NCBI GenBank assembly: GCA_016195145.1
Contig: JACQAF010000084.1
Location: forward strand, 1-13,148
Direction: 5' to 3'
Length of the DNA stretch: 13,148 nucleotides
Source of the DNA: Rhodospirillales bacterium
GTDB taxonomy: Bacteria > Pseudomonadota > Alphaproteobacteria > CACIAM-22H2
Under the pieces are notes generated by a model. That model was not told the DNA's origin and did not search any database. It worked only from the letters and a program-made list of their open reading frames with translations. The translations under genes and the position numbers were made by a program. This document shows positions 5,877 through 13,148 of this stretch, one piece after another; position 1 is the stretch's first letter, and each line of letters starts with the position of its first letter.

Positions 5877-7166
5877 ATGGGCAGCTTGCTGCGCGCCGCC
5901 GGCGCAACGTTGGCGATCATGCTGTTGGCGATGGCGCCGGCCGAGGCGGCCGAGGCGGTCAACGCCGGCAATACCGCCTGGATACTGACCGCCACCGCGC
6001 TGGTGCTGTTCATGACCCTGCCTGGCCTCGCGCTGTTCTATGGCGGTCTTGTCAGGTCGCGCAACGTGCTGTCGGTGCTGATGCATTGCTTCGCCATCGC
6101 CTGCCTGGTGTCGGTGCTGTGGGCGCTGGTCGGTTACAGCCTATCGTTCACCGGCGAAGGCGCGATCATCGGCACGCTCGACAAGGCGTTTCTGGTCGAT
6201 CTCGTCGCCGTCAAGGCGCCGAGCAACATTCCCGAAGCGCTCTTCGTCATGTTCCAGATGACCTTCGCCATCATCACCCCGGCGCTGATCGTCGGCGCGT
6301 TTCCCGAGCGCGTTTCTTTCGCCTTCGTCCTGCTGTTCGCCGCGCTGTGGCTGCTGATCGTCTACGTGCCGGCGGCGCACTGGGTGTGGGGCGGCGGCTG
6401 GCTCAACGCGATGGGCGTGATCGATTTCGCCGGCGGCATCGTCGTCCACACCACCGCTGGCGTCTCGGCGCTGGTCGCCGCGATCGTCATCGGCAGCCGC
6501 CACGGCTTTCCCAACCATGTCATGCCGCCGCACAATCCCGGCATGACGATGGCCGGCGCGGCGATGCTGTGGGTCGGCTGGTTCGGCTTCAACGTCGGCA
6601 GCGCGCTCGCCGCCGACGGCAGCGCCAGCCAGGCGATGCTGGTCACGCATCTCTCGGCCGCCCTCGGCGCGCTCACCTGGATGACGATCGAATGGGTGAA
6701 ATTCGGCAAGCCGAGCTCGGTCGGCCTGGTCACCGGCCTGATCGCCGGCCTCGCCACCATCACCCCCGCCTCGGGCAATGTCGGGCCGATGGGGGCGATG
6801 GTCATCGGCATCGCCGCCGGCGTGTTCTGCTTCACCGCCACGCGTTACCTCAAGGTGCGGCTCAAGATTGACGACTCGCTCGACGTCTTCGCCGTGCACG
6901 GCGTCGGCGGCATGCTCGGCACGTTGATGGTCGCCGGCCTGACCGCCGCCCGCTTCGGCGGCATCGGCTATGCCGAGGGCATGGGCTTCGCCGCCCAGGG
7001 CAAGGTGCAGGTTCTCGGCATCGTCGCGGTGGCGGCGTGGTCGGCGGTGGCGACCTTCGTCATCATCAAGGTGGTCGATGCGATCGCCGGCGTGCGCGTG
7101 CGCCCGGAGACGGAGACCGAGGGCCTCGACCTCACCGCCCACGGCGAGCGCGCCTACGACCTGTAG
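5877..7166 (+). CDS. amtB: Ammonium transporter AmtB
   Basis: This inner-membrane ammonium channel/transporter (429 residues, 11 core helices) has a cleavable-looking leader ending APAEAAEA (20-27). Family features are GNTAWILTATALVLFMTLPG (31-50), the gate phenylalanines in FQMTFA (F126/F130), AHWVWGGGWL (167-176), D183 in VIDFAGG, and the twin pore histidines H191 (IVVHTTAG) and H341 (DVFAVHGVGG). The C-terminus, GLDLTAHGERAYDL, matches the tail contacted by the PII protein GlnK. All key residues and the length are normal. Unusually for an amtB, no glnK/glnB lies beside it; a metallo-hydrolase follows instead. The leader carries a candidate sigma-54 promoter, so control by nitrogen status is likely. 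Confidence 0.97.
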   Translation: MGSLLRAAGATLAIMLLAMAPAEAAEAVNAGNTAWILTATALVLFMTLPGLALFYGGLVRSRNVLSVLMHCFAIACLVSVLWALVGYSLSFTGEGAIIGTLDKAFLVDLVAVKAPSNIPEALFVMFQMTFAIITPALIVGAFPERVSFAFVLLFAALWLLIVYVPAAHWVWGGGWLNAMGVIDFAGGIVVHTTAGVSALVAAIVIGSRHGFPNHVMPPHNPGMTMAGAAMLWVGWFGFNVGSALAADGSASQAMLVTHLSAALGALTWMTIEWVKFGKPSSVGLVTGLIAGLATITPASGNVGPMGAMVIGIAAGVFCFTATRYLKVRLKIDDSLDVFAVHGVGGMLGTLMVAGLTAARFGGIGYAEGMGFAAQGKVQVLGIVAVAAWSAVATFVIIKVVDAIAGVRVRPETETEGLDLTAHGERAYDL

Positions 7167-7193
7167 CCGCCGGGCCGCGAATCGGGGCAGGAT

Positions 7194-7218
7194 GCCGCGC
7201 GAGGAGCCCGCGCGCGGC
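7194..7218 (+). repeat. GC-rich hairpin after amtB
   Basis: GCCGCGCG (7194-7201) and CGCGCGGC (7211-7218) form an 8-bp stem with a 9-nt loop, 28 nt beyond the amtB stop and just upstream of the metallo-hydrolase ribosome binding site (GGGGA, 7221-7225). There is no T run, so it is not a classical intrinsic terminator. It may attenuate read-through or translation of the next gene. Confidence 0.35.
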
Positions 7219-7235
7219 GCGGGGAATGATCGCCC

Positions 7236-8108
7236 ATGCGCCTGACCCTGCTCGGCACCGGCTGCCCGCAATGCGATCCCGATCGTCTCGGGCCGGCCAA
7301 TCTCGTCCGCCATGCCGGGCTCGCCTACCTGGTCGATTGCGGATCGGGCGTCACGCAGCGCCTGATCGCCGCCGGCGCGCCGGGGCGCAGCCTCGACGCG
7401 GTGTTCCTCACCCATCTCCATTCCGACCATATCGTCGACCTGTTCCAGCTCGTGATATCGAGCTGGCATCAGGGGCGCGACCGGCCGCAGCGTCTCTTCG
7501 GCCCCAAGGGCACGCAGCGTTTCGTCGACGGGATGATGGCGCTGTGGCGGCCCGAGCTCGACCAGCGCATCGCGCATGAGCGCCGCCCGTCGACCGTCGC
7601 GCTCGACATCGAGGTGACCGAGATCGGCGAGGGCGAGATTTTCCGCGCCGGCGATTTTTCCGTTTCAGCCTTCGCCGTCGATCACCGCCCGGTGCGCGAG
7701 GCGTTCGGCTTCGCCTTCGCCGGCGGCGGCAAGCGCCTGGTGTTCAGCGGCGACACGGCGCGCTGCCCGGCGGTGGTGCGCGCGGCGCGGCGGGCCGACG
7801 CGCTGGTCCATGAATGCTTCATCCATCGCGAGATGAAACCCGCCCCCGGCATGCGCACCGAGGAAGGCACGCGCAACGTCGCCGCCTATCACACCCTGTC
7901 GCACGAGGTTGGCAAGATCGCCGCCGAGGCCGAAGTCGGCTGCCTGATCCTCAACCATTTCGTGCCCACACGCTTCGACCGCGCCGCCCTTCTCGCCGAA
8001 GTGCGCCGCGATTTCGCCGGCACGCTGGTCATCGGCGAGGACCTGTTGTCCCTCGATCTCGACAGCGGGGTGCTATCGCACGCCGACGCGCGGATCGCGA
8101 CGGGCTGA
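7236..8108 (+). CDS. Metallo-beta-lactamase-fold hydrolase, RNase Z/arylsulfatase-like
   Basis: This is a 290-residue cytoplasmic MBL-fold protein. The Zn site is complete: THLHSDH (H60, H62, D64, H65), H150 in AVDHRPV, D173 in FSGDT, and H241 in LNHF. The GTG-x-P start (LLGTGCPQCDP) and the VFSGDTA and VHECF blocks are typical of the RNase Z/ElaC-like and arylsulfatase-like branch. It lacks the flexible arm that tRNase Z uses to bind tRNA, so a small-molecule or phosphodiester substrate is as likely; the specific substrate cannot be read from the sequence. It follows amtB by 69 nt with GGGGA 10 nt before the ATG, and its stop is 26 nt from the convergent RdhA-like gene. It is complete. Confidence 0.85.
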   Translation: MRLTLLGTGCPQCDPDRLGPANLVRHAGLAYLVDCGSGVTQRLIAAGAPGRSLDAVFLTHLHSDHIVDLFQLVISSWHQGRDRPQRLFGPKGTQRFVDGMMALWRPELDQRIAHERRPSTVALDIEVTEIGEGEIFRAGDFSVSAFAVDHRPVREAFGFAFAGGGKRLVFSGDTARCPAVVRAARRADALVHECFIHREMKPAPGMRTEEGTRNVAAYHTLSHEVGKIAAEAEVGCLILNHFVPTRFDRAALLAEVRRDFAGTLVIGEDLLSLDLDSGVLSHADARIATG

Positions 8109-8134
8109 GCCTCGCGCCGGCCGTCCGTATCCGC

Positions 8135-10321
8135 CTATTTATAGGGGCTTGCGGCCGCGGGCGCCGCGCCGGGCTTTGTCCCTGCCGGCGGCGTCGGGAT
8201 GTAATGCGCCGGAACCGGCCCGCCCGAAGCCGCCCGCCGGCGCGCTTCGTCCGGCGTCTCCAGCAATTGCGCCGCCGCCATCGCCGCCTTGCGGTCGACC
8301 GGCATCGGCCCGGGATCGTCCGGCGGCGGCATCATGCTGGCGTGATAATAGGCCATCTTCTGGGCCGCCGGATCGATCTTGCGCCCGGGATCGAGATCGC
8401 GGCGGTTGACGCCGCGCGGCGCGACGGCGACGCCGTCGACGATCTCGTGATCGAGCCACCATTTCTTGGCCGGGTTGAGCCGGCCATTCCCCAGCCAATC
8501 GTCGATCCGCGCCGCGACCGGCCCGAGCGGCGGCTTCAGCCACATGGCGTTGATCCCGAGCCAGCTGCCGATGCGGGTCAGCAGCGCGCCGTCGGCGTCG
8601 ACCACCTTGTTGATCGGGCAGGTCTTCATGCAACGCCCGCACGCCGAGCCCTTGGGATTGGTGACCCGGTAGCGGGTGCAGCGCTCGACATCCGGCTTCC
8701 AGATTTCATAGCCGTTGAACATCGTCTTGTCGCCGAAGGGGATGGCGTCGCACGGGCATTCGCGGGCGCATTTGAGGCAGAGATTGCAGAACGTCTGCAG
8801 CCCGAAATCGATCGGCTTGTCGATGGCAAGCGGCATGTCGGTCGTCAGCACCACCGATTTGAAGCGCGGGCCGACGAACGGGTTGAGGACCAGCTCGCCG
8901 ATCCGGCTGAGCTCGCCCAGCCCCGCCCACAGGATGAGCGGGATCTGCAGCACGTCGCTGTCGGCGTTGGTCTGCGGGCGGGCCGGGAAGCCCCTGGCGC
9001 GCAGAAATTCGGCCATCACGCCGGCGATCTCGGCCCCGCGCAGATAGGCGCGCATCGACTGCGCGCCGGAAATCCAGTCATCGCCGCTCGACCCCTCCAT
9101 GGTCTCGTAGCCCTGATCGATCAGCATGACCACGGCATAGCGGTGATAGGGCGCGATCGCGGTTCCGTCTTCCTTGTGCGAAAACCACGCATAGCGCGGG
9201 ATTTCGCAGATGCCGGTCAGATCCGCGCCGAGGAAATAGGAAAGCGACTTGATCGCCCGCGCGTTCGCCTCGGGATCGCCGGGGCCGCCGGGGCCGGCGG
9301 CGGCGACCGCGCCGTCCTGGAACCTGACCATGGCGCGGATCAGTTGCAGCAGGCCGAAGGAAAACGGCGTCTTGAACGAAAACCGCGTGCGCTCCTTCTT
9401 CGCCTTGTCGCCGAGATCGCCGTGCAGCGCGCGCTGAAAGAACGCGGCGCGCTTGGGCACGCGCGGCACCTCGTCATCGAGGATCAGCGTCGTCGGGCGA
9501 TCGATCCGCTTCACCTGCTCCATCGGATAGGCGCTGAGATGCGTCGCCCGCCGGGCGCGGCGATTCCGTTCCCGCCCCGATTGCGCGCCGTTGACGCCCC
9601 ACCAATAGGCGAGGCCCCGGGCGTTGAGCGCATCGGCGCGAAGCGGCCGGTCGGGCGCCATCTCGTAATCGGTCGAAACGACGGCGAGGGCGAATTTGTC
9701 GCCGAAATAGGGATTCTCGATCGTCGCGCCGCGGCGCACCGCGATGCCGGCGAGCACGGCCAGCCGCTCGGCATCCACAAGCGTGTTGCCGGCAATATGG
9801 GCCCGCGCGGCGAAGCCCATGTGACGGATGTGCTCGGCAAGGCACGCGGCGATCTCGGCCGTCCGCATGGCCATCGTCGCGTCGACGGCCGGACGGGTCC
9901 AGTCATGGGCGAGATTGCCGATCTCCGGCAGGCGCGGATGCTCGACCATCGCGACGATGGCGAAGCCATGCGCCGGCCGGCCGGTTCCTTCCAGCCATGC
10001 ATTCGCCGGAATCCGGCAGATCCCGACGGCGCTCGCATCGAGGAAATAGGCGCTGCCCTTGATATCGACCGTCCGACGGTCGAGATCGTCCGGCACCGGG
10101 GCCTTCGCCCGCGCGGGTTGGCCGTCGACGAATTGGGCGAAAATCTCGCGGTATTTATGCGCCGCGCGCGACAGCGTATCATCCGCCGGATCGAAGGCCG
10201 CGGCGCGGCGCGGCGGCAGCCGGCTTTCGCGATCGGCGACGCCATCGTCGCGCGGCAGCGTTTCCAGCGGAAACCGGCCGAGATGAAACGGTCTGTCCTT
10301 GGATCGCGGGTACAGAAACAT
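8135..10321 (-). CDS. rdhA: Cytosolic reductive dehalogenase-like corrinoid/iron-sulfur protein with an internally duplicated domain
   Basis: RdhA enzymes remove halogens reductively using cobalamin and two [4Fe-4S] clusters. The 728-residue protein has CNLCLKCARECP (C512, C515, C518, C522) and a second motif C548-x12-C561-GR-C564-MKT-C568-P, the standard RdhA pair. The region before them (about 357-505) is the corrinoid-binding nitroreductase-like domain, and residues 87-227 repeat it (YFLDASAVGICRIPANAW against YFLGADLTGICEIPRYAW, offset 270). There is no Tat signal and no rdhB, so it is the cytoplasmic, catabolic type; no ferredoxin/FMN reductase domain is fused, so reduction must come from elsewhere. 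The tail is Pro/Ala-rich. GAGGA (complement of 10328-10332) precedes the ATG by 6 nt. Substrate is unknown; another QueG-like or corrinoid-reducing role is possible. Confidence 0.8.
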   Translation of the reverse strand: MFLYPRSKDRPFHLGRFPLETLPRDDGVADRESRLPPRRAAAFDPADDTLSRAAHKYREIFAQFVDGQPARAKAPVPDDLDRRTVDIKGSAYFLDASAVGICRIPANAWLEGTGRPAHGFAIVAMVEHPRLPEIGNLAHDWTRPAVDATMAMRTAEIAACLAEHIRHMGFAARAHIAGNTLVDAERLAVLAGIAVRRGATIENPYFGDKFALAVVSTDYEMAPDRPLRADALNARGLAYWWGVNGAQSGRERNRRARRATHLSAYPMEQVKRIDRPTTLILDDEVPRVPKRAAFFQRALHGDLGDKAKKERTRFSFKTPFSFGLLQLIRAMVRFQDGAVAAAGPGGPGDPEANARAIKSLSYFLGADLTGICEIPRYAWFSHKEDGTAIAPYHRYAVVMLIDQGYETMEGSSGDDWISGAQSMRAYLRGAEIAGVMAEFLRARGFPARPQTNADSDVLQIPLILWAGLGELSRIGELVLNPFVGPRFKSVVLTTDMPLAIDKPIDFGLQTFCNLCLKCARECPCDAIPFGDKTMFNGYEIWKPDVERCTRYRVTNPKGSACGRCMKTCPINKVVDADGALLTRIGSWLGINAMWLKPPLGPVAARIDDWLGNGRLNPAKKWWLDHEIVDGVAVAPRGVNRRDLDPGRKIDPAAQKMAYYHASMMPPPDDPGPMPVDRKAAMAAAQLLETPDEARRRAASGGPVPAHYIPTPPAGTKPGAAPAAASPYK

Positions 10322-10439
10322 CGCAAATCCTCAGGGATCGGACCAAGACCTGTCCGGCGATCGGCCGCCATGACCGGCCCAGTGCATCACGCGGTCCGGA
10401 AAGCTGTCAAACGAATTGGGCGGATGGGGCGGCGTTCGC

Positions 10440-13025
10440 TCAATGCGCCTCGGCCCAGGAGCGGCCGTGGCCGACATCGACGGTCAGCGGCACGTCGAGC
10501 GTCACCGCCGGGGCGGCGGCGCCCTCCATCGTCGCCTTGACGACCTTGATCGTTTCGTCGCGTTCGCCGGGCGGGGCTTCGAACAGCAATTCGTCGTGCA
10601 CCTGGAGCAGCATGCGCGCCTTGAGCCCGGCGCGGGCAAGGGCCGCCGGGATGCGGACCATGGCGCGCTTGATGATGTCGGCCGCCCCGCCCTGGAGCGG
10701 CGCGTTGATCGCCGCGCGTTCGGAAAAGCTGCGCAGGGCCGGATTCTTCGCCGCAATCTCGGGCGTCCAGCAGCGGCGGCCGAACGGCGTCGTCACATAG
10801 CCGTGCTTGCGCGCGATTTCCTTGGTCCGGTCCATATAGGCGCGGATGCCGGGATAGCGCTTGAAATAGGCGTCGATATAGGCCCGCGCCTCGCCTTGGG
10901 CGATGCCGAGCTGGCGGGCGAGCCCGAAGGCCGAGATGCCGTAGATGATGCCGAAATTGATCGCTTTTGCCTGGCGGCGAACCATCGGGTCCATGCCGCG
11001 CACCGGGATGTTCTGCAGGTTGGGGTCGCTCGACGATAGGCGGCCGGTCGAGGTCGCGGCCATGGCGAAGCTGGTGTGCAGGCGGCCGGTATCGGGGTCG
11101 ATCTGTTCGACCAGCGCGTCGGCATAGGTCGATTTAAGCTTGGCGAGTTGCCGCCAGTCGAGCACCTTCGCCGGCAGGTCGTGGCCGGCGGCGGCGAGGT
11201 CTTCGAGCACGTCGGCCCCGGTGGCGTAGGCGCCGGTTTTGGTCTTGCGCGCATTGCCGCCGTCGGGCAGCGACAGGCCCATTTCGTCGAACAGGATCTT
11301 GCCGAGCTGGGCCGGCGACCCGACATTGAACGGCCGGCCGGCGAGCTTGTGGATCTGCGCCTCGAGATCGGCGAGGCGCAGCGCGAAATCGTTCGACAGG
11401 CGGCGCAGTTCGTCGCGATCGACGGCGATGCCCGTTCCCTCCATCGCCCGGACCACCGGGATCAGCGGCCGCTCGATCGTCTCGTAGACCGAAACCAGGC
11501 TGTCGGCCACCAGGCGCGGCTTGAGCGTACGGTGCAGGCGCAGCGTCACCTCGGCGTCTTCGGCCGCATAATCGCGCGCGCGGTCGAGCGGCACTTGCGA
11601 AAAATTGATCCGCGACTTGCCGGTGCCGGTCACCTCGTCATAGGTGATCGTCGTGTGGCCGAGATGGAGCCGGGCGAGCTCGTCCATGCCGTGGCCGTGC
11701 GCGCCGCCCTCGAGCACGTAGGAGACCAGCATCGTATCGTCGATCGGCGTCATGTCGAGGCCGTGGCGCGCAAAGACATGCATGTCGAACTTGATGTTGT
11801 GGCCGATTTTGAGCACCGCCGGATCGGCGAGCAACGGCTTCAGGCGGGCGAGCGCCTGCTTGCGGTCGATCTGGACCGGCGGCTTGCCGCGCTTCTTGCC
11901 CGATCCGCCGCCGGAAAGAGCAAGCCCGCCGTCCTTGCGCTCATCATCGTCGCCGGGGGCGTCGGGATCGACATGGCCGAGCGGGATGTAGCACGCCGCG
12001 CCGGGCTCCACCGCCATCGAGATGCCGACCAGTTCGGCCCGCATCGGGTCGAGCGAGGTCGTCTCGGTGTCGATGGCCAGCGCCCCCGCCGCCGCCGCGC
12101 GCGCGATCCAGTCGTCGAGCGCCGCCATATCGGTGACCAGCGTGTACTGCGCCGGCCCGGCCGCCTTCGCCGATGGTGCCGGCGTCGTCGGCTGCGCCGG
12201 CGCCTCGGCGGCCGGTTCGCTGGACGGGGGCAGCAGGCCGCCCGCCTCCAGCCGCACGATTATCGAACGGAAATTCTGCGCCTGCAGAAAGCCGCGCAGG
12301 GCCTGCGGATCGGGGGTCCTGACGGTGAACTCGGCGAGCGGCACCGGCGTCTTCACATCGTCGCGCAACCGCACCAAGTCGCGCGAGAGGAGGGCCTTCT
12401 GCTTGTTCTCAAGCAGGGTTTCGCGCCGCTTGGGCTGCTTGATCTCGCCGGCGCGGGCGAGCAGCGCATCGAGATTGCCATAGGCGTTGATCAGCTCGGC
12501 CGCCGTCTTCACGCCGATGCCCGGCACGCCCGGCACGTTGTCGGTCGAATCGCCGGCGAGGGCCTGGACGTCGACCACCTTGTCCGGCGGCACGCCGAAT
12601 TTCTCGCGCACCTCCGCCTCGCCGATCGGCTTCATCGTGATCGGGTCGAGCATCGACACGCCGGGCCGGACCAGCTGCATCAAATCCTTGTCCGAGGAAA
12701 CGATCGTCACCTCCGCCCCCGCTTCGCAAGCAAGGCGAGCGTAGGTTGCGATCAAATCATCCGCCTCGAAGCCGGGAGACTCCACCGCCGGCACGTTGAA
12801 GGCGCGCGTCGCCTCACGCACCAGCGCGAATTGCGGCACCAGCTCGGGCGGCGGCTCGCTGCGGTTCGCCTTGTATTCGGGATAGATGTCGTTGCGGAAG
12901 GTCTTGCGCCCGGCGTCGAACACCACGGCAATGCAATCGGCGTCGGTGCCGTCGAGCATTTTCTGGAGAATGTTGACGAAGCCGAACACGGCGTTGGTCG
13001 GCGTGCCGTCGGGGCGGCTCATCAC
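10440..13025 (-). CDS. polA: DNA polymerase I, N-terminally truncated and lacking polymerase motif A
   Basis: PolA fills gaps and removes RNA primers. Residue numbering here starts at GTG 13025. The 5'-nuclease domain has D37 (VVFDAG), GFEADD (85-90), SSDKD (110-114) and GDSTDN (158-163), but the first about 27 residues of the family, including the D-G-S metal-binding start and R-A-Y/F-H-A, are missing. The 3'-5' exonuclease is intact: DTET (D319, E321), GHNIKFD (N410, D414) and YAAED (Y486, D490). In the polymerase domain, SSSDPNLQNIPVR (664-676) runs straight into GMDPMVRRQAKAINFG (677-692). About 65 residues are lost between them, among them motif A (D-Y-S-Q-I-E-L-R) and its catalytic aspartate; motif B and VHDE (809-812) remain. 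As written it should not polymerise. The frame continues upstream into radical-SAM-like sequence. Confidence 0.9.
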   Translation of the reverse strand: MMSRPDGTPTNAVFGFVNILQKMLDGTDADCIAVVFDAGRKTFRNDIYPEYKANRSEPPPELVPQFALVREATRAFNVPAVESPGFEADDLIATYARLACEAGAEVTIVSSDKDLMQLVRPGVSMLDPITMKPIGEAEVREKFGVPPDKVVDVQALAGDSTDNVPGVPGIGVKTAAELINAYGNLDALLARAGEIKQPKRRETLLENKQKALLSRDLVRLRDDVKTPVPLAEFTVRTPDPQALRGFLQAQNFRSIIVRLEAGGLLPPSSEPAAEAPAQPTTPAPSAKAAGPAQYTLVTDMAALDDWIARAAAAGALAIDTETTSLDPMRAELVGISMAVEPGAACYIPLGHVDPDAPGDDDERKDGGLALSGGGSGKKRGKPPVQIDRKQALARLKPLLADPAVLKIGHNIKFDMHVFARHGLDMTPIDDTMLVSYVLEGGAHGHGMDELARLHLGHTTITYDEVTGTGKSRINFSQVPLDRARDYAAEDAEVTLRLHRTLKPRLVADSLVSVYETIERPLIPVVRAMEGTGIAVDRDELRRLSNDFALRLADLEAQIHKLAGRPFNVGSPAQLGKILFDEMGLSLPDGGNARKTKTGAYATGADVLEDLAAAGHDLPAKVLDWRQLAKLKSTYADALVEQIDPDTGRLHTSFAMAATSTGRLSSSDPNLQNIPVRGMDPMVRRQAKAINFGIIYGISAFGLARQLGIAQGEARAYIDAYFKRYPGIRAYMDRTKEIARKHGYVTTPFGRRCWTPEIAAKNPALRSFSERAAINAPLQGGAADIIKRAMVRIPAALARAGLKARMLLQVHDELLFEAPPGERDETIKVVKATMEGAAAPAVTLDVPLTVDVGHGRSWAEAH

Positions 13026-13148
13026 CGCGCCGTCGCGCCCCGGCTTGATCTTGCACTCGTGCGCGCACGAGGAGCAGCGGAGCGTGCCGTCGTCGCCGAC
13101 GCGCTCGACGAGCTCGGGCGCGGCGGCCGCGCGGCGGCGGGCCAGGGC
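13026..13148 (-). CDS. N-terminal fragment of an AmrS-like (AmmeMemoRadiSam) radical SAM protein, in frame with polA; partial
   Basis: The 41 codons before the polA segment are open to the window edge and read APELVERVGDDGTLRC, then CSSCAHEC, then KIKPGRDGA. A C-x2-C-x-H-x-C motif followed by K-I-x-P-G-R-D-G is how AmmeMemoRadiSam system radical SAM enzymes begin (their text usually continues V/I-C-x-V-R-x-N). It is not a PolA N-terminus, which should read I-L-V-D-G-S-x-x-I-F-R-A-F-H-A-L-P-P before the S-R-P-D-G-T block. The radical SAM CxxxCxxC core would lie further on and is absent. The short length limits certainty; the family name is my recognition of the pattern. Confidence 0.55.

Noticed and set aside
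8109..8150. Short inverted repeat CCTAT-TT-ATAGG between the convergent MBL and RdhA-like genes as a bidirectional terminator
   Set aside because: A 5-bp AT-rich stem with a 2-nt loop overlapping the RdhA stop codon is too weak, and there is no T tract.
10322..10439. TTGACA-like box (complement of 10405-10410) as an RdhA promoter
   Set aside because: No convincing -10 hexamer lies 16-18 nt downstream, so I do not call a promoter; the 118-nt gap between polA and the RdhA-like gene shows no clear terminator either.
7814..10540. Very long plus-strand open frame (908 codons) opposite the RdhA-like gene, plus similar ones opposite chvG (1384-3123) and amtB (6141-7577)
   Set aside because: These are antisense shadows of GC-rich codon use. 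Their translations are Arg/Asp/His-rich, low-complexity and match no family, while the opposite frames are clear genes.

Overview
This GC-rich window (13.1 kb) looks like a chromosomal segment of an alphaproteobacterium, probably of the Rhodospirillales. Three things point there: the ChvI-ChvG two-component pair followed by the short (about 143-residue) alphaproteobacterial HPr kinase and by RapZ; a canonical AmtB; and a cytosolic, Tat-less reductive-dehalogenase-like protein of a type I associate with marine and free-living proteobacteria. The assignment rests on gene order and protein flavour only.

Layout. Positions 1-3858, minus strand, read as chvI - chvG - hprK - rapZ, an envelope/acid-stress regulator joined to the PTS-type regulatory genes. 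Positions 3952-5680, plus strand, hold cbtB-cbtA (cobalt uptake) and a HugZ/DUF2470-type FMN split-barrel protein. Positions 5681-5876 are an AT-richer leader with a candidate sigma-54 promoter and two inverted repeats, followed by amtB (5877-7166) and a metallo-beta-lactamase-fold hydrolase (7236-8108). Convergent to these on the minus strand lie a B12/2x[4Fe-4S] RdhA-family protein (8135-10321) and, upstream of it, polA (10440 onward).

The most striking result is three seamless in-frame anomalies. (1) At about 200-223, rapZ loses its C-terminal half and continues in frame into the C-terminal part of a DUF218/YdcF protein. (2) In polA, the segment between NIPVR and GMDPMVRR (junction near 10995-11000) is missing, removing about 65 residues including polymerase motif A and its catalytic aspartate. 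(3) At about 13020-13030 the start of polA is replaced, in frame, by what looks like the N-terminus of an AmmeMemoRadiSam-type radical SAM protein (Cys-rich CSSCAHEC). Each junction keeps the reading frame. Either this is a rearranged or chimeric assembly, or it is a lineage with unusual in-frame deletions and fusions; read coverage across the junctions would decide. The other genes appear full length.

Functional links: ChvG/ChvI with HprK and RapZ would couple envelope sensing to nitrogen/carbon PTS signalling and cell-wall precursor control; AmtB imports ammonium under likely nitrogen (NtrC/sigma-54) control; CbtBA could supply cobalt for the corrinoid that the RdhA-like enzyme should need, although the two loci are 4 kb apart and not co-transcribed. 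I see no tRNA, rRNA, CRISPR array, insertion sequence or attachment site.
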